The position numbers and the translations under genes are program-made. The notes beneath the pieces are model-generated. The model did no database searches. It had not been told where the DNA came from and saw nothing but the letters and a program-made list of their open reading frames with translations. Positions 1 through 12,798 of a stretch of 64,000 nucleotides of DNA are shown piece by piece; position 1 is the first letter of the stretch, and each line of letters starts with the position of its first letter. The DNA comes from Silanimonas sp. (GTDB lineage: Bacteria > Pseudomonadota > Gammaproteobacteria > Xanthomonadales > Xanthomonadaceae): contig JAGXTI010000034.1 of assembly GCA_018334015.1 (NCBI GenBank), forward strand, positions 90,101 to 154,100, written 5' to 3'.

Positions 1-207
1 CCGCACCCGCAGCGCCCGCAGTTCCTCGCCGAGTGCGAGGCCTTGCGCGCCGAACTGGCCGCGGCAGCGGCGTTCCGGCCCGGCAGCGGCGTGGCGGCAC
101 TGCACGCCGACTTCCGCCGGCAGGTGGCCTTTCTCGGCACCGACCGCGCGCTCGATGGCGATGTCGCCGCCGCCGTGCGTTTCGTCGAGGACTGGCTGGC
201 CGCCTGA
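1..207 (+). CDS. C-terminal end of an unknown protein (5' truncated)
   Basis: The first frame is open from base 1 and ends at a TGA at 205-207, giving 68 residues rich in Ala, Arg and Leu that end in EDWLAA. The third codon positions are strongly GC-biased, as in the neighbouring real genes, which supports coding. I recognise no domain in this fragment and cannot assign a function. It converges on the sugar dehydrogenase gene that ends 52 bases downstream on the other strand. Confidence 0.5.
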   Translation, partial: PHPQRPQFLAECEALRAELAAAAAFRPGSGVAALHADFRRQVAFLGTDRALDGDVAAAVRFVEDWLAA

Positions 208-259
208 TCGCAGGGCACTGCGGCGCCTGCGGGGGCGCCGCGAGCGCGCCGACCGCTAC

Positions 260-1393
260 TCAGCGCGGCAGCAGTTCGACCCGGGCGATCTGGCCGTTGC
301 GGGCGTCGGTCAGCACATAGAGCGCGCCGTCCGGGCCCTGGCGCACGTCACGGATGCGCTGGTTCCAGTCATCGAGCAGCACCTCGCGATGACTGACCCG
401 CTCGCCGTCCAGTTCCAAGCGCTCCAGCCGGGTCAGCGCCAGGCCACCGACGAAGAGATCGTCCTGCCAGGCCGGGAACCGCCCGCCGGTGAGGAAGGCC
501 ATGCCCGAAACCCCGATCGAAGGCGTCCACTGGTACAGCGGCTGTTCCATGCCGGTCTTCTCGGTGAGGCCCTCGCCGATGGTGGTGCCGGTGTAGTTGA
601 CGCCGAAGGTGATCACCGGCCAGCCGTAGTTGCGCCCGGCGCGCGCCACGTTGATCTCGTCGCCGCCGCGTGGCCCGTGTTCGTGGGTCCAGAGCAGGCC
701 GGTGCCGGGGTGCAGGGCCATGCCCTGGATGTTGCGATGGCCGTAGCTGAAAAGGCCAGGATGGGTTCCTGCGCGGTCGGCGAAGGGCAGGCCCGGTGCC
801 GGCGTGCCGTCATCCTTGATCCGGAACAGCTTGCCCTGGCCGAGGGCCAGATCCTGCGCGGTGTCCTGCATGCCGCGGTCGCCGGTGCCGACGAACAGCT
901 TGCCCTCGCGGTCGAACACCAGCCGGGCGCCGTAGTGGAAGGCGGTGTCGACTTTCGGCGCCTGCCGGAAGATCACTTCCACACCCTGCAGGGCATTGCC
1001 CTCCAGCCGGCCCCGGGCCACCGCCGTGCCGGAACCGCCGCTGCCCGGTTCCGAGAAGCTGAGGTAGACCAGCCGGTTCTCGGCGAAACGCGGGTGCAGC
1101 ACCACATCGAGCAGGCCGCCCTGGCCGCGGGCGCGCACCCTCGGCAGGCCACTGACGGGTGCCGAGAGTTGGCCGTCGGCGCTGACGATGCGCAGGCGGC
1201 CGGGGCGCTCGGTGACCAGCATCCGGCCATCGGGCAGGAAGGCGAGCCCCCAGGGGTGTTCGAGGCCCTCGGCCACCGTGGTGACGCGCACGCTGCCGTG
1301 CTCGCTCGGGAACTCGCGGCTCGCGGCGGTGGCAACCACGCTGCCGAGCAGCAGGGAAAGGGCGAGGGCGAGGGCGGTCGGGGAGCGGGGCAT
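260..1393 (-). CDS. PQQ-dependent sugar dehydrogenase (YliI/Asd-type), exported
   Basis: This 377-residue protein looks like a soluble aldose sugar dehydrogenase, a beta-propeller enzyme that uses PQQ to oxidise sugars in the periplasm. Visible family signatures are HPWGLAFLPDG near residue 45, LFVGTGDRG, a GLLWTHEHGPRGGDEIN segment, and FPAWQDDLFVGGL near the C-terminus. Residues 1-23 form a clear signal peptide, so I chose the ATG at 1391-1393. The frame stays open upstream, but that extension is out of character and overlaps the next gene. The physiological sugar cannot be told from sequence, and no PQQ biosynthesis genes are nearby. The gene is followed by the convergent fragment at 1-207. 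Confidence 0.85.
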   Translation of the reverse strand: MPRSPTALALALSLLLGSVVATAASREFPSEHGSVRVTTVAEGLEHPWGLAFLPDGRMLVTERPGRLRIVSADGQLSAPVSGLPRVRARGQGGLLDVVLHPRFAENRLVYLSFSEPGSGGSGTAVARGRLEGNALQGVEVIFRQAPKVDTAFHYGARLVFDREGKLFVGTGDRGMQDTAQDLALGQGKLFRIKDDGTPAPGLPFADRAGTHPGLFSYGHRNIQGMALHPGTGLLWTHEHGPRGGDEINVARAGRNYGWPVITFGVNYTGTTIGEGLTEKTGMEQPLYQWTPSIGVSGMAFLTGGRFPAWQDDLFVGGLALTRLERLELDGERVSHREVLLDDWNQRIRDVRQGPDGALYVLTDARNGQIARVELLPR

Positions 1394-1446
1394 GGGCGTT
1401 CCTTGGCGGGGGTGAAGCTGGATGGTCGAAGCTTGCCGACTTCCGA

Positions 1447-2730
1447 TCAAGTGCGGCAGGGTGAAGAAGACCGGTTGGGTCCGGCAGACGCGGTCACATG
1501 CGCCGCCGCGGCACGGCCGGCCCGCGCGCCACTGGCGAAACAGGCAGTGAGCAGGTAACCCCCGGTGGGAGCGTCCCAGTCGAGCATTTCGCCGCAGGCG
1601 AACCAGCCGGGCAGGGCGCGAATCGCCAAACGCGGGTCGATGCCCTCGAGTGCCAGACCACCTGCCGTGCTGATCGCCTCGGCGATCGGTCGGGCTGCTC
1701 GCAAGGTCAGCGGCAGGGCCTTGATCGCGCTGGCGAGTTGCACCGCGTCGGCGAACACCGCCGCAGGCAACAGCTCGCGCAGCAGAGCGGCTTTGACCCC
1801 GTCGAGCCTGAGCCGGCGACGCAGGGTTTCGCTCAGGGATCGGCCCGCTCGCGGCTGCGTGAGCGCCTCGCGCACACGTTCGACTGGGCTGCCCGGTAGC
1901 AGGTCGAGCTGCAGTCTGGCCCGCCCTTCGCGACGCAGCTGTTCCCGCAGGTCTGGGCCGATGGCGTAGAGCAAACTGCCCTCCAGGCCGTATTCGCTCA
2001 GCACGCATTCGCCCTGGCGCTGCCGGGGCTGGCCATCGGCCGCGGTCCAGTGGGCGATCACCGGCTTCAAGGGGGCGCCGGCAAAGCCTTGGCGCAGGTG
2101 CTCGCTCCAAGGGTGTTCGAAGCCGCAGTTCGAGGCCTCCAAGGCCTGCACCGGCACCCCGCGTGCAGCGAGCCAGGGCAGCCAGGCGCCGTCCGAGCCG
2201 AGCTGCGGCCAACTGCCGCCGCCCAGGGCCAGCACCACCGCCTTGGCTTCCAGTCGGCGTGGCCCCTGCGGCGTGTCAAAGCTGATCGCACCCCCGGCAT
2301 CGAAGCCCGTCCAGCGGTGCCGCATGTGCAGACGCACGCCCTGCGCCCTGAGGCGCGCCACCCAGGCCCGCAGCAAGGGAGCGGCCTTGAGGTCGCTGGG
2401 AAAGACCCGGCCCGAGCTGCCGACGAAGGTCTCGATGCCAAGACCACGGGCCCAGTCGCGCAGGGCGGGGCCGTCGAAGTCGTCCAGCCAATCCGCCACC
2501 CGTTCGCCGCCACGACTGTAGCGGCGGTCGAAGGCAGGTCGGGCTTCGGCGTGGCTGAGGTTGAGGCCGCCGCGCCCAGCGATCAGGAACTTGCGTCCGA
2601 CCGAGGGCTTGGCCTCGAACAGATCGACCTCGATACCGGCGGCACGTGCCGCCTCCGCCGCCATCAGACCGGCCGGACCACCACCGATCACGACCACACC
2701 GGGGCCGTGCAGGTCGGGAGCCTGCGGCAT
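1447..2730 (-). CDS. BaiN/YhiN (HI0933)-family NAD(P)/FAD-dependent oxidoreductase
   Basis: The 427-residue protein opens with a Rossmann FAD-binding motif (GGGPAGLMAAEAARAAG, about residues 17-33), followed by the VGRKFLIAGRGGLNLSH segment typical of HI0933-like flavoproteins. The C-terminus has the second FAD-contacting region (GWFACGEMLDWDAPTGGY). Members of this family are flavin reductases or dehydrogenases whose substrates are mostly unknown, and BaiN in gut bacteria acts on bile acids. A bile acid role should not be assumed here. The gene lies 8 bases downstream of the FKBP gene on the same strand and is probably co-transcribed with it. Confidence 0.85.
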   Translation of the reverse strand: MPQAPDLHGPGVVVIGGGPAGLMAAEAARAAGIEVDLFEAKPSVGRKFLIAGRGGLNLSHAEARPAFDRRYSRGGERVADWLDDFDGPALRDWARGLGIETFVGSSGRVFPSDLKAAPLLRAWVARLRAQGVRLHMRHRWTGFDAGGAISFDTPQGPRRLEAKAVVLALGGGSWPQLGSDGAWLPWLAARGVPVQALEASNCGFEHPWSEHLRQGFAGAPLKPVIAHWTAADGQPRQRQGECVLSEYGLEGSLLYAIGPDLREQLRREGRARLQLDLLPGSPVERVREALTQPRAGRSLSETLRRRLRLDGVKAALLRELLPAAVFADAVQLASAIKALPLTLRAARPIAEAISTAGGLALEGIDPRLAIRALPGWFACGEMLDWDAPTGGYLLTACFASGARAGRAAAAHVTASAGPNRSSSPCRT

Positions 2731-2738
2731 GCGGTCGA

Positions 2739-3191
2739 TCAGCGCGGGGCTTCGATGCCGACCAGCTCGACTTCGAACAGCAGGGGCTGGTGCGGCGGGA
2801 TGGTGCGGCCGGCGCCGCGGCGGCCGTAAGCGAGGTCGGCCGGGATGGCCAGTTCGCGGATTTCACCGACCTGCATGCCGAGCACCCCTTCGTCCCAGCC
2901 ACGGATGACGCGGCCCTGACCGAGCGGAAACACCAGTGGTTCGCCGCGCGGTCGCGAGCTGTCGAACTCGGTACCGCGGCGGCCGGGTTCGCGTTCGTCG
3001 TAGAGCCAGCCGGTGTAGTGCACCTGCACCGTGTCGCCACTGCGCGCAATGGCGCCGTCACCAACGCGCAGCACGCGAACTTCGAGTTCGACCGGCGCGC
3101 CGCCGGGTGGCGGGCCGGGGTCGCGGGTGCAGGCGGCGAGGCCAAGGGCGATAACGAGCAGCAGCAGTCGGGTCAGGGTGGGCATGGGCAT
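2739..3191 (-). CDS. FKBP-type peptidyl-prolyl cis-trans isomerase, lipoprotein
   Basis: This 150-residue protein has a lipoprotein signal ending in the lipobox LAAC (Cys near residue 21). A complete FKBP domain follows: VQVHYTGWLYD near residues 53-63, VIRGWDEGVLGMQVGE, and IPADLAYGRRGAG. It should catalyse proline isomerisation during folding of envelope proteins, anchored to a membrane facing the periplasm. A second in-frame ATG two codons later (3185) is an equally good start. It lies 12 bases downstream of the helicase gene and 8 bases upstream of the flavoprotein gene, which suggests a short operon. Confidence 0.88.
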   Translation of the reverse strand: MPMPTLTRLLLLVIALGLAACTRDPGPPPGGAPVELEVRVLRVGDGAIARSGDTVQVHYTGWLYDEREPGRRGTEFDSSRPRGEPLVFPLGQGRVIRGWDEGVLGMQVGEIRELAIPADLAYGRRGAGRTIPPHQPLLFEVELVGIEAPR

Positions 3192-3203
3192 GGGCCGTGG
3201 GTT

Positions 3204-5117
3204 TCAGGCATCGCGCTTCGGTTTGCCCTTGAAGCCCGGCTTGAAGTTGTCGCCCTTGTAAGCGCCGGGCTTGAAGCCGGGTTTCCTGGCGAAACGGGGC
3301 GATGCGCCTTCGCCCTCGCCGTTGTCGTCCTTGGTTGGATCGTAGGCCTTGAGCATCAGGGCCTGGCCGGCGACGCGGACCTTTTTCAGGTGGGCCATGA
3401 TCTCCTTCGGCATGCCTTCGGGAAGGTCGACCAGCGTGTCGTTGGTGCGGATGTTGATGCGGCCGATGTGCGCGGCGTCGAGGCCGGCCTCGTTGGCGAT
3501 GGCACCGACGATGTTGCCCGGTTTCACCTGGTGGGCGTGACCCACGGCGATCCAGTAGGTGGCGAAGCCCGGCTCCGGTGGGCGCGGCGCGTCGAACTTG
3601 GCCGGGCGTGCCTTGGGCGGGCTGTCGTCGCGCGGTTGGCGCGCTTCCGGGCGCCAGCTCATCGGCTCGCCACGCGGCTGGCGCGGCAGCTTGTCGAAGT
3701 CGACGCGTTCGCGGCGCTCCGGGCGTTCGCCGCGCTCGGCGTGGCCCGGCTCGGGACGTGCCTCGCGGCTGGGCGGTTCCATCAACAGTGGTGTCTCGCC
3801 CTGCACGAGGCGGGCGAGCGCGGCGGCGATCTCGATGGCCGGCACGTTGTGCTCGCTCTCGTAGCGTTCGACCAGACTGCGGTAGACGCTGACGTCCTCG
3901 AGTTGCCGGGCCTGGGTGATGCGATCGAGGAAGCGGCTGATCCGGGAGTCGTTCACCGCCTGCACCGAGGGCAGGGTCATCGGCTCGATCGGCTGGCGGG
4001 TGGCGCGCTCGATGGCCTTGAGCATGCCGCGCTCGCGCGGGCTGACGAACAAGATGGCCTCACCGCTGCGTCCAGCCCGGCCGGTGCGGCCGATGCGGTG
4101 GACGTAGCTCTCGGTGTCGTAGGGGATGTCGTAGTTCAGCACGTGGCTGATGCGCTCGACATCGAGGCCGCGGGCCGCCACGTCGGTGGCAACCAGAATG
4201 TCGGTCTTGCCGTCTTTCAGCTGTTGGATGGTGCGCTCGCGCTGCGCCTGCTGCACATCGCCGTGGATGGCGGCGGCGGCCAGGCCGCGGGCGGCCAGCT
4301 TGTCGGCGAGTTCCTGGGTGGCCTGCTTGGTGCGCGCGAAGACGATCATCGCATCGAAGGTTTCGGCCTCGAGGATACGGGTCAGCGCATCGAGCTTGTG
4401 CAGGCCGCTGACCATCCACATCCGCTGGCGGATGTTGGTGGCCGTGGTGGTCTTGGCCTTGATCGCCACTTCGACCGGATTTTTCAGATAAGTCTGGGCG
4501 ATGCGCTTGATCGGCGGCGGCATGGTGGCTGAAAACAGCGCGACCTGACGCTCTGGCGGGGTCTTCTTCAGCACCGCCTCGACATCGTCGATGAAGCCCA
4601 TCCGCAGCATTTCGTCGGCTTCATCGAGCACCAGCACCTCGAGCTTCGACAGATCGAGCGAACCGCGTTCGAGATGGTCGATGACGCGACCGGGCGTACC
4701 GACCACGACATGCACGCCGCGCTTGAGCGCACTCAGCTGCGGGCCGTAGGCCTGGCCGCCGTAGATCGGCAGCACCTGGAAACCGGGGATGAAAGCCGCG
4801 TACTTGTGGAAGGCCTCGGCGACCTGGATGGCCAGTTCGCGGGTCGGGGCCAACACCAGTGCGCCGGGCGCACCGGCCGGGCGCTGGGCGATCCGCGCCA
4901 GCACCGGCAGGGCGAAGGCGGCGGTCTTGCCGGTGCCGGTCTGGGCCTGGCCCAGCACATCACGACCCAGCAACAGGGGCGGGATGGTGGCGGACTGGAT
5001 CGGCGAGGGCGACTCGTAACCTACCGCGATGAGCGCCTGCATCAGGCTCTCGGGCAGGGCGAGATCGGAAAAGCGCAGCGGCGGCGCCTCGTGGGACTGT
5101 TCGGTTTCGGCGCTCAT
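3204..5117 (-). CDS. deaD: DEAD-box ATP-dependent RNA helicase, DeaD/CsdA type
   Basis: The 637-residue protein has all core helicase motifs: the Q motif SPSPIQ (36-41), motif I AQTGTGKT (58-65), PTRELAIQ (91-98), DEAD (165-168), SAT (196-198) and HRIGRTGR (340-347). A DbpA-type RNA-binding domain follows (around 515-585, including PGNIVGAIANEAGLD), then a basic Gly/Lys/Phe-rich tail. The domain order and length match DeaD/CsdA, a helicase for ribosome assembly and mRNA unwinding, especially in the cold. A GAGG ribosome-binding site precedes the chosen ATG. The gene is divergent from uup across a 126-base spacer. Confidence 0.92.
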   Translation of the reverse strand: MSAETEQSHEAPPLRFSDLALPESLMQALIAVGYESPSPIQSATIPPLLLGRDVLGQAQTGTGKTAAFALPVLARIAQRPAGAPGALVLAPTRELAIQVAEAFHKYAAFIPGFQVLPIYGGQAYGPQLSALKRGVHVVVGTPGRVIDHLERGSLDLSKLEVLVLDEADEMLRMGFIDDVEAVLKKTPPERQVALFSATMPPPIKRIAQTYLKNPVEVAIKAKTTTATNIRQRMWMVSGLHKLDALTRILEAETFDAMIVFARTKQATQELADKLAARGLAAAAIHGDVQQAQRERTIQQLKDGKTDILVATDVAARGLDVERISHVLNYDIPYDTESYVHRIGRTGRAGRSGEAILFVSPRERGMLKAIERATRQPIEPMTLPSVQAVNDSRISRFLDRITQARQLEDVSVYRSLVERYESEHNVPAIEIAAALARLVQGETPLLMEPPSREARPEPGHAERGERPERRERVDFDKLPRQPRGEPMSWRPEARQPRDDSPPKARPAKFDAPRPPEPGFATYWIAVGHAHQVKPGNIVGAIANEAGLDAAHIGRINIRTNDTLVDLPEGMPKEIMAHLKKVRVAGQALMLKAYDPTKDDNGEGEGASPRFARKPGFKPGAYKGDNFKPGFKGKPKRDA

Positions 5118-5231
5118 GGCAGCCTCGGGATGCCGGCGCGAAGCCGGACGGGAAGGGCGCGGAGTTTACCCGAGCCCGGGCCGCTTCGCCCCAATGCCAG
5201 CCAACCGGGTGCCGCTCGGGGCGGCGGCCGC

Positions 5232-5237
5232 TACAAT
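5232..5237 (+). promoter_or_regulatory. Candidate -10 box (TACAAT) of a leaderless uup transcript
   Basis: TACAAT ends six bases before the uup ATG, so transcription would start at or next to the start codon. No Shine-Dalgarno sequence precedes the ATG, which fits a leaderless mRNA. No convincing -35 box is visible. Confidence 0.45.
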
Positions 5238-5243
5238 GCCGGC

Positions 5244-7163
<1,920 letters not shown>

Positions 7164-7234
7164 GCCCGAGGCTCGGTCGCGGGGCCGGGGCGGGTACACT
7201 GGCGGCTTTCACCCCACGCCCACGACCGCCCCGC

Positions 7235-10200
7235 ATGAGCGCCCCGATCGCCGCCCCGAACGCTGCCCCCGACGCCGAACTGACCGCCCTGGTCCGGGCC
7301 ACCGCCCTGACCGACCCCGCCGGGGCGATGCTGGTGGATTTTGTCGAAGCGCTCTACGCGCGCCTGCCGACCGAGGAGCGGGCCCTGCGGCCGGCGGCCG
7401 ATTGGCTGGCTTTGGCCCGGGAGTTTCTCGATTTCGCCATTGAGCGGCAGGTCGGCCTGCCCAAACTGCGCCTGTTCAATCCCGGCACCGGTGGTCACAG
7501 CGTGCTGCAGGTGGTCAACGATGACATGCCCTTCCTCGTCGATTCGATCAGCATGGCGCTGGCCGAGCAGGGCATCGGCACCCACCTGCTGGTGCATCCG
7601 GTGGTCAGGCTGCGCCGCGAGTCGGGGCGTCTGCTGGCGATCGGTGCGGGTGCGGCCGAATCGCTGATGCATGTCGAGATCGACCGTCAGCCGGCCGAGG
7701 AGCTGCCGGCCCTGCAGGCCCGGCTGGAGGCCGCGCTGGCCGATGTGCGCGCTTGTGTGCAGGACTGGTCGGCCATGCGCGAGGTGATGGTGCGTGCTGC
7801 TGCTGAACTTTCCAGCCGGCCTTTGCCGGTCAACAACGTGGTCCGCGCCGAGGCGCAGGATTTTCTCAACTGGGCGGCCGACAACCATTTCACTTTTCTC
7901 GGTTACCGCGAGTACCGGGTCAGTGGCGAGGGCGATGCGCGGATGCTGGTGCCGGTCGAGGGCAGTGGACTCGGTCTGATGCGGCATGCGCCCTCGTACG
8001 GTCCTCGTCCGCTCGGCGAGGTGATGGCGCAACGTCGCAGCGGCGAGCGTGACGTGCTGATCCTGACCAAGACCAATGCCCGCGCCACCGTCCATCGCCC
8101 GGGCTACATGGATTACATCGGCGTTCTGGTCTACGACGCCGACGGCAATGCGGTGGCCGAACAGCGTTTCCTCGGCCTCTACACCTCGGGCGCCTACAAC
8201 CGTCGGCCCTGGGAGATCCCGCTGGTCCGCCGTCGCCACGACCAGATCATGGAACGTTCCGGTCTCGCGCCGGGCAGCCACAGCGGCAAGGCCCTGCGCC
8301 ACATCCTCGACACCCTGCCGCGTGACGAGCTGTTCCAGGCCTCGACCGACGAACTTTCCACCACGGCGATGGGCATCCTCGCCCTGCACGAACGCCCGCG
8401 CAGCCGGCTGTTCCTGCGCCGCGACCGGTACGGCCGTTTCTTCACCGCGCTCGTTTACATCCCGCGCGACCGCTTCAGTGGCGAGGTCCGCAGTCGCATC
8501 GAAACCCTGTTGCGCGAAGCTTTGCAGGGAGGCCGTCTCGATTCCAGCATCCACATCGGCAGCTCACCGCTGGCGCAGATGTACCTGGTGGTGCGGCCAC
8601 TCGCCGGCACCCGGGTCGACGCCGACCCGGTGCAATTGGAGCAGCGCATCGCCGCCATCGTCCGCAACTGGTACGACGGCCTGCGCGAGGCGCTGGTGCG
8701 CCTGCGCGGCGAGGGCGAGGGTCTGCGCCTGGCACGGCGTTTCGCCAAAGGGCTGCCGCCCGGTTACATGGACGCGGTGCCGCCCGAAGCGGCCGCCGTC
8801 GATCTGGTGCAGGCCGACCAACTGGCCAGCGAGACCGACCTGAAGCTTTCGCTCTACGAAGACGCCGAGGGACTACGGTTCAAGGCGATCCGGCTCGATC
8901 GCGCGATCGCCCTCAGTGATGCGCTGCCGATGCTGGAGAACCTCGGTCTGCGCATCCTCTCCGAGCATCCCTACGAACTCGACGGCGGCGGTCGAACCAT
9001 CGCCATCCAGGATTTCGTGGTGCAGGCGCAATGCCCGCTCGATGATCTGGCGAGTGCGCAACGCCATTTCGAGGATGCCTTCGCCCGTGTCTGGCGTGGT
9101 GAAGCCGAGAACGACGGTTTCAACCGCCTTGTTCTGGTCGCCGGGATCGACTGGCGGCAGGTGGCGATGCTGCGCGGTTACGCCAAGTACCTGTTGCAGA
9201 CCGGTGTGCCGTTCTCGCAGGCCTACATGGAAGAAACCCTGGTGCGTTACCCGCAGGTGGCGCAGCTGCTGGTCGAACTCTTCGAGGCCCGCTTCGATCC
9301 GCGCCGTGAGCACAGCCCTGAGGCCCGTGCTGTGGCCATCGCCGGCCTCGACGAAGCCATCGGTCAGGCCCTGGAACAGGTGTCGAGCCTCGACGAAGAC
9401 CGCATCCTGCGCAGCCTCAAGGCCGTGATCCAGGCCACATTGCGCACCAGCTTTTTCCAGAACAAGGGCCGCGATTTCATCAGCTTCAAGTTCGACCCGG
9501 CCAAGGTGCCCGATCTGCCGAAGCCGAAGCCCTACCGCGAGATTTTCGTCTACTCACCATCGGTGGAGGGCGTGCACCTGCGCTTCGGCCCGGTGGCGCG
9601 TGGCGGTCTGCGCTGGTCGGACCGCCGCGAGGACTTCCGTACCGAAGTGCTGGGTCTCGTCAAAGCACAGATGGTCAAGAACACGGTGATCGTGCCGGTC
9701 GGCAGCAAGGGCGGCTTCTTTCCGAAGCGTCTGCCGCCCAGCAGCGAGCGTGAAGCCTGGCTGGCCGAGGGCATCGCCAGCTACAAGCGCTTCATCAACG
9801 GCCTGCTCGACATCACTGACAATATCGTCGAGGGCACGATCGTTCCGCCGGTCGATGTGGTCCGTCACGATGCCGATGACCCCTATCTGGTGGTCGCCGC
9901 CGACAAGGGTACGGCCACCTTCTCCGACATCGCCAACAGTATCAGCGCCGAACACGGCTTCTGGCTAGGCGACGCCTTCGCCTCGGGCGGTTCGGTCGGC
10001 TATGACCACAAGGGCATGGGCATCACCGCCCGTGGCGGTTGGGAATCGGTGAAACGGCATTTCCGTGCGCTCGGCCGCGACTGCCAGAACGAGGACTTCA
10101 CCGTGGTCGGCGTCGGCGACATGTCGGGCGATGTGTTCGGCAATGGCATGCTGCTCTCGAAACACATCCGCTTGCTGGCGGCCTTCGACCACCGCCACAT

Positions 10201-12022
10201 TTTTCTCGATCCGAACCCGGACGCAGCGATCTCTTTCGCCGAGCGTGAACGCCTGTTCAAGCTGCCGCGTTCGAGCTGGGACGATTACGACAAGACCCTG
10301 ATCTCGACCGGCGGCAGCGTGTATCCGCGCTCGGCCAAGCACATCCCGGTCAGCGCGGAAGTGCGCGCTGCGCTCGGCATCGACGAGGCCATCGAGCAGA
10401 TGACCCCGGCCGCGCTGATGAACGCCATCCTCAAGGCGCCGGTCGACCTGCTCTGGAACGGCGGCATCGGCACCTACGTCAAGGCCAGCAGCGAAGCCCA
10501 TGCCGATGCCGGTGACCGCGCCAACAATGGCCTGCGCGTCGATGGTCGTGACTTGCGCTGCAAGGTGGTGGGCGAGGGCGGCAACCTTGGCATGACCCAG
10601 AAGGGCCGCATCGAAGCCGCATTGAACGGCGTGCTGCTCAACACCGACTTTATCGACAATTCGGCCGGCGTCGACACCTCCGACCACGAGGTCAACATCA
10701 AGATCCTGCTCGGTGCGGTGATGGCCCGTGGTGGACTCACGTTGGACCAGCGCAACGCTTTGCTGGCCGAAATGACCGAGGAAGTCGGTGCGCTCGTGCT
10801 CAACGACAACTACCGGCAGAACCAGGCCATCAGCCTGATGGAGCGGATGAGCGTGCCGCGGCTGGGCAGCTTCCAGCACCTGATCCGCACGCTGGAATCG
10901 CAGGGCCTGCTCGATCGTGCCATCGAGTTCCTGCCCACCGATGCCGAGTTCAGCGAGCGCCGTTCACGCGGCCTGGGCCTGACCCGCCCCGAGCTTTCGA
11001 TCCTGCTCAGCTACGACAAGATCGTGATCTTCAACCAGCTGCTCGACAGTGACGTGCCGGAAGACCCCTACCTGTCGCGTGAGCTGCAGCGCTATTTCCC
11101 GAAGCCACTGCAGGAACGCTATGCCGCCGACATGGAAGGCCACCGCCTGCGTCGCGAGATCATCGCCACCGCGGTGACCAATTCGATGGTCAACCGCATG
11201 GGCAGCACCTTCGTCCTGCGCATGCAGGAGGACACCGGCGAGACCCCGGCGGCGATCGCCAAGGCCTACACCGTCGCCCGCGAAATCCTCAATGCCCGTG
11301 ACTGGTGGTCGGCCATCGATGCCGCCGACCTGAAGGTGCCCGAAGCGGCACAGATCGATGCCCTGATGGCGATCTGGCACCTGCTGCGCCAGTACACCCG
11401 GTGGTTGCTCAACCGCCCCGGTGAGGAGCTGCAGATCGCCGCGATGGTGGCGCGCTACGCCGATGCGCTGGGCGAGCTGCGCCAAGGCTTGCCCAGCGTA
11501 CTGCCGGTCGAAGCGCGGGCGCACTTCACAGCCAGTGCCGAGACTTGGGCGCGCAAAGGTTTCGATGAAGCCCTGGCGGCTGATTTCGCGTCCCTGCCTT
11601 TCCTCGCTTACGGCCCCGACATCGCTGCGATCGCCCTGCAGCGCGGGCTGCCGGTGGGTAAGGTGGCGGCGGTGTATTTCCTGCTTTCCGAGACCTTGCA
11701 CAGCAAGTGGCTGATGGACCAGGTTGAACAACTGCCGGTCGATGGCCGTTGGCATGCGCAGGCCCGCAGCGCATTGCGGGATGAGTTGCAGCAACAGCAG
11801 AGCGTGCTGGTCGGTCAGGTGCTGGGTGGGCTTGGTGCGCGGCAAGCGGCCGCCGAGGCGGTGGCGGCTTGGCTGGCGAGCCGTGGGCAAGGCCTGCGGC
11901 ATACCCTGGCCATGTTCGCCGACATGCGCACGCTGCGGAACATGGACTACGCCACCTTGCTGGTGGCGGTGCGCCGTCTGGGTCAGATCGCCGTCGCCGG
12001 CGAGCCGACCGTGGCCGGTTGA
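7235..12022 (+). CDS. gdhB: NAD-specific glutamate dehydrogenase, large (180-kDa) type
   Basis: At 1595 residues this is the full-length large NAD-dependent glutamate dehydrogenase, which oxidises glutamate to 2-oxoglutarate and ammonia. The long N-terminal regulatory part includes the [12 protein letters not shown] region. The catalytic part begins near residue 770 with [16 protein letters not shown], followed by [15 protein letters not shown] and the [12 protein letters not shown] and [17 protein letters not shown] segments. The long C-terminal helical region is complete. The enzyme is catabolic in pseudomonads and relatives and is usually under allosteric control. A possible -10 box (TACACT, 7195-7200) lies 34 bases upstream of the ATG. 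nadK follows 11 bases downstream. Confidence 0.95.
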   Translation: MSAPIAAPNAAPDAELTALVRATALTDPAGAMLVDFVEALYARLPTEERALRPAADWLALAREFLDFAIERQVGLPKLRLFNPGTGGHSVLQVVNDDMPFLVDSISMALAEQGIGTHLLVHPVVRLRRESGRLLAIGAGAAESLMHVEIDRQPAEELPALQARLEAALADVRACVQDWSAMREVMVRAAAELSSRPLPVNNVVRAEAQDFLNWAADNHFTFLGYREYRVSGEGDARMLVPVEGSGLGLMRHAPSYGPRPLGEVMAQRRSGERDVLILTKTNARATVHRPGYMDYIGVLVYDADGNAVAEQRFLGLYTSGAYNRRPWEIPLVRRRHDQIMERSGLAPGSHSGKALRHILDTLPRDELFQASTDELSTTAMGILALHERPRSRLFLRRDRYGRFFTALVYIPRDRFSGEVRSRIETLLREALQGGRLDSSIHIGSSPLAQMYLVVRPLAGTRVDADPVQLEQRIAAIVRNWYDGLREALVRLRGEGEGLRLARRFAKGLPPGYMDAVPPEAAAVDLVQADQLASETDLKLSLYEDAEGLRFKAIRLDRAIALSDALPMLENLGLRILSEHPYELDGGGRTIAIQDFVVQAQCPLDDLASAQRHFEDAFARVWRGEAENDGFNRLVLVAGIDWRQVAMLRGYAKYLLQTGVPFSQAYMEETLVRYPQVAQLLVELFEARFDPRREHSPEARAVAIAGLDEAIGQALEQVSSLDEDRILRSLKAVIQATLRTSFFQNKGRDFISFKFDPAKVPDLPKPKPYREIFVYSPSVEGVHLRFGPVARGGLRWSDRREDFRTEVLGLVKAQMVKNTVIVPVGSKGGFFPKRLPPSSEREAWLAEGIASYKRFINGLLDITDNIVEGTIVPPVDVVRHDADDPYLVVAADKGTATFSDIANSISAEHGFWLGDAFASGGSVGYDHKGMGITARGGWESVKRHFRALGRDCQNEDFTVVGVGDMSGDVFGNGMLLSKHIRLLAAFDHRHIFLDPNPDAAISFAERERLFKLPRSSWDDYDKTLISTGGSVYPRSAKHIPVSAEVRAALGIDEAIEQMTPAALMNAILKAPVDLLWNGGIGTYVKASSEAHADAGDRANNGLRVDGRDLRCKVVGEGGNLGMTQKGRIEAALNGVLLNTDFIDNSAGVDTSDHEVNIKILLGAVMARGGLTLDQRNALLAEMTEEVGALVLNDNYRQNQAISLMERMSVPRLGSFQHLIRTLESQGLLDRAIEFLPTDAEFSERRSRGLGLTRPELSILLSYDKIVIFNQLLDSDVPEDPYLSRELQRYFPKPLQERYAADMEGHRLRREIIATAVTNSMVNRMGSTFVLRMQEDTGETPAAIAKAYTVAREILNARDWWSAIDAADLKVPEAAQIDALMAIWHLLRQYTRWLLNRPGEELQIAAMVARYADALGELRQGLPSVLPVEARAHFTASAETWARKGFDEALAADFASLPFLAYGPDIAAIALQRGLPVGKVAAVYFLLSETLHSKWLMDQVEQLPVDGRWHAQARSALRDELQQQQSVLVGQVLGGLGARQAAAEAVAAWLASRGQGLRHTLAMFADMRTLRNMDYATLLVAVRRLGQIAVAGEPTVAG

Positions 12023-12033
12023 GGCAGGCCGCC

Positions 12034-12798
12034 GTGGGTCGTCGCATCGCCATCCTTGCCAGCCCGACGCCCGAGGCGCAGGCGGCGAAGCTCGTGCTCG
12101 AAACGGAACTGGGCCTCTGCCCGCCCGCCGAGGCCGAACTGCTGGTGGCACTCGGCGGCGATGGCTTCATGCTGCAGACCTTGCATCGGCACGGTGCGCT
12201 TGGCCTGCCGGTGTACGGCATGAAACTCGGCACGGTCGGCTTTTTGATGAACCAGTACCGGCCCGAGACGATCCAGGAGCGGCTCGCCGTCGCCCGTCCC
12301 AGCGTGCTCCGACCGCTGGAGATGCGCGCGGTCACCGAGGGCGGTGCCAGCGTCGAGTCGCTGGCCTACAACGAGGTCGCCCTGTTGCGGCAGACCCGTC
12401 AGGCTGCCCATCTGCGGATCAGCGTGAACGGCCAGCGCAAGCTCGATGAACTGGTCTGCGACGGTGTTCTGCTGGCCACCCCGGCCGGTTCGACCGCCTA
12501 CAACTATTCGGCGCACGGGCCGATCCTGCCGCTCGGCACCGACGTGGTGGCGCTGACGCCGATCGCCGCCTTCCGACCGCGCCGCTGGCGCGGAGCCATC
12601 CTGCGCGCCGATGCCGAAATCGGTATCGAGGTGCTCGACGCGCTCAAGCGCCCGGTCAGCGCCACCGCCGATTCGCACGAGGTCCGCCAGGTGGTCGAAG
12701 TCAGCATCCGGCAGTCGCGCGAGCGCACCGTGACCCTGCTGTTCGACCCTGAGCACGAGCTGGCCGAACGCATCCTCGACGAGCAGTTCGAAGGCTGA
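12034..12798 (+). CDS. nadK: NAD kinase
   Basis: The 254-residue protein phosphorylates NAD to NADP. The GGDG ATP-binding motif sits at residues 41-44 ([15 protein letters not shown]), the NE motif is YNEVALL, and the [16 protein letters not shown] segment is the conserved NAD-binding region. The length matches xanthomonad NAD kinases and is shorter than the E. coli enzyme. I chose the GTG at 12034 because a TGAGG ribosome-binding site (12020-12024, over the gdhB stop) lies at the right distance. An in-frame TTG at 12019 is the alternative. The stop overlaps the next start (TGATG). Confidence 0.92.
   Translation: MGRRIAILASPTPEAQAAKLVLETELGLCPPAEAELLVALGGDGFMLQTLHRHGALGLPVYGMKLGTVGFLMNQYRPETIQERLAVARPSVLRPLEMRAVTEGGASVESLAYNEVALLRQTRQAAHLRISVNGQRKLDELVCDGVLLATPAGSTAYNYSAHGPILPLGTDVVALTPIAAFRPRRWRGAILRADAEIGIEVLDALKRPVSATADSHEVRQVVEVSIRQSRERTVTLLFDPEHELAERILDEQFEG

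Noticed and set aside
2646-4532. 628-codon open frame antisense to the helicase and FKBP genes
   Set aside because: It crosses two well-supported minus-strand genes and has no domain of its own.
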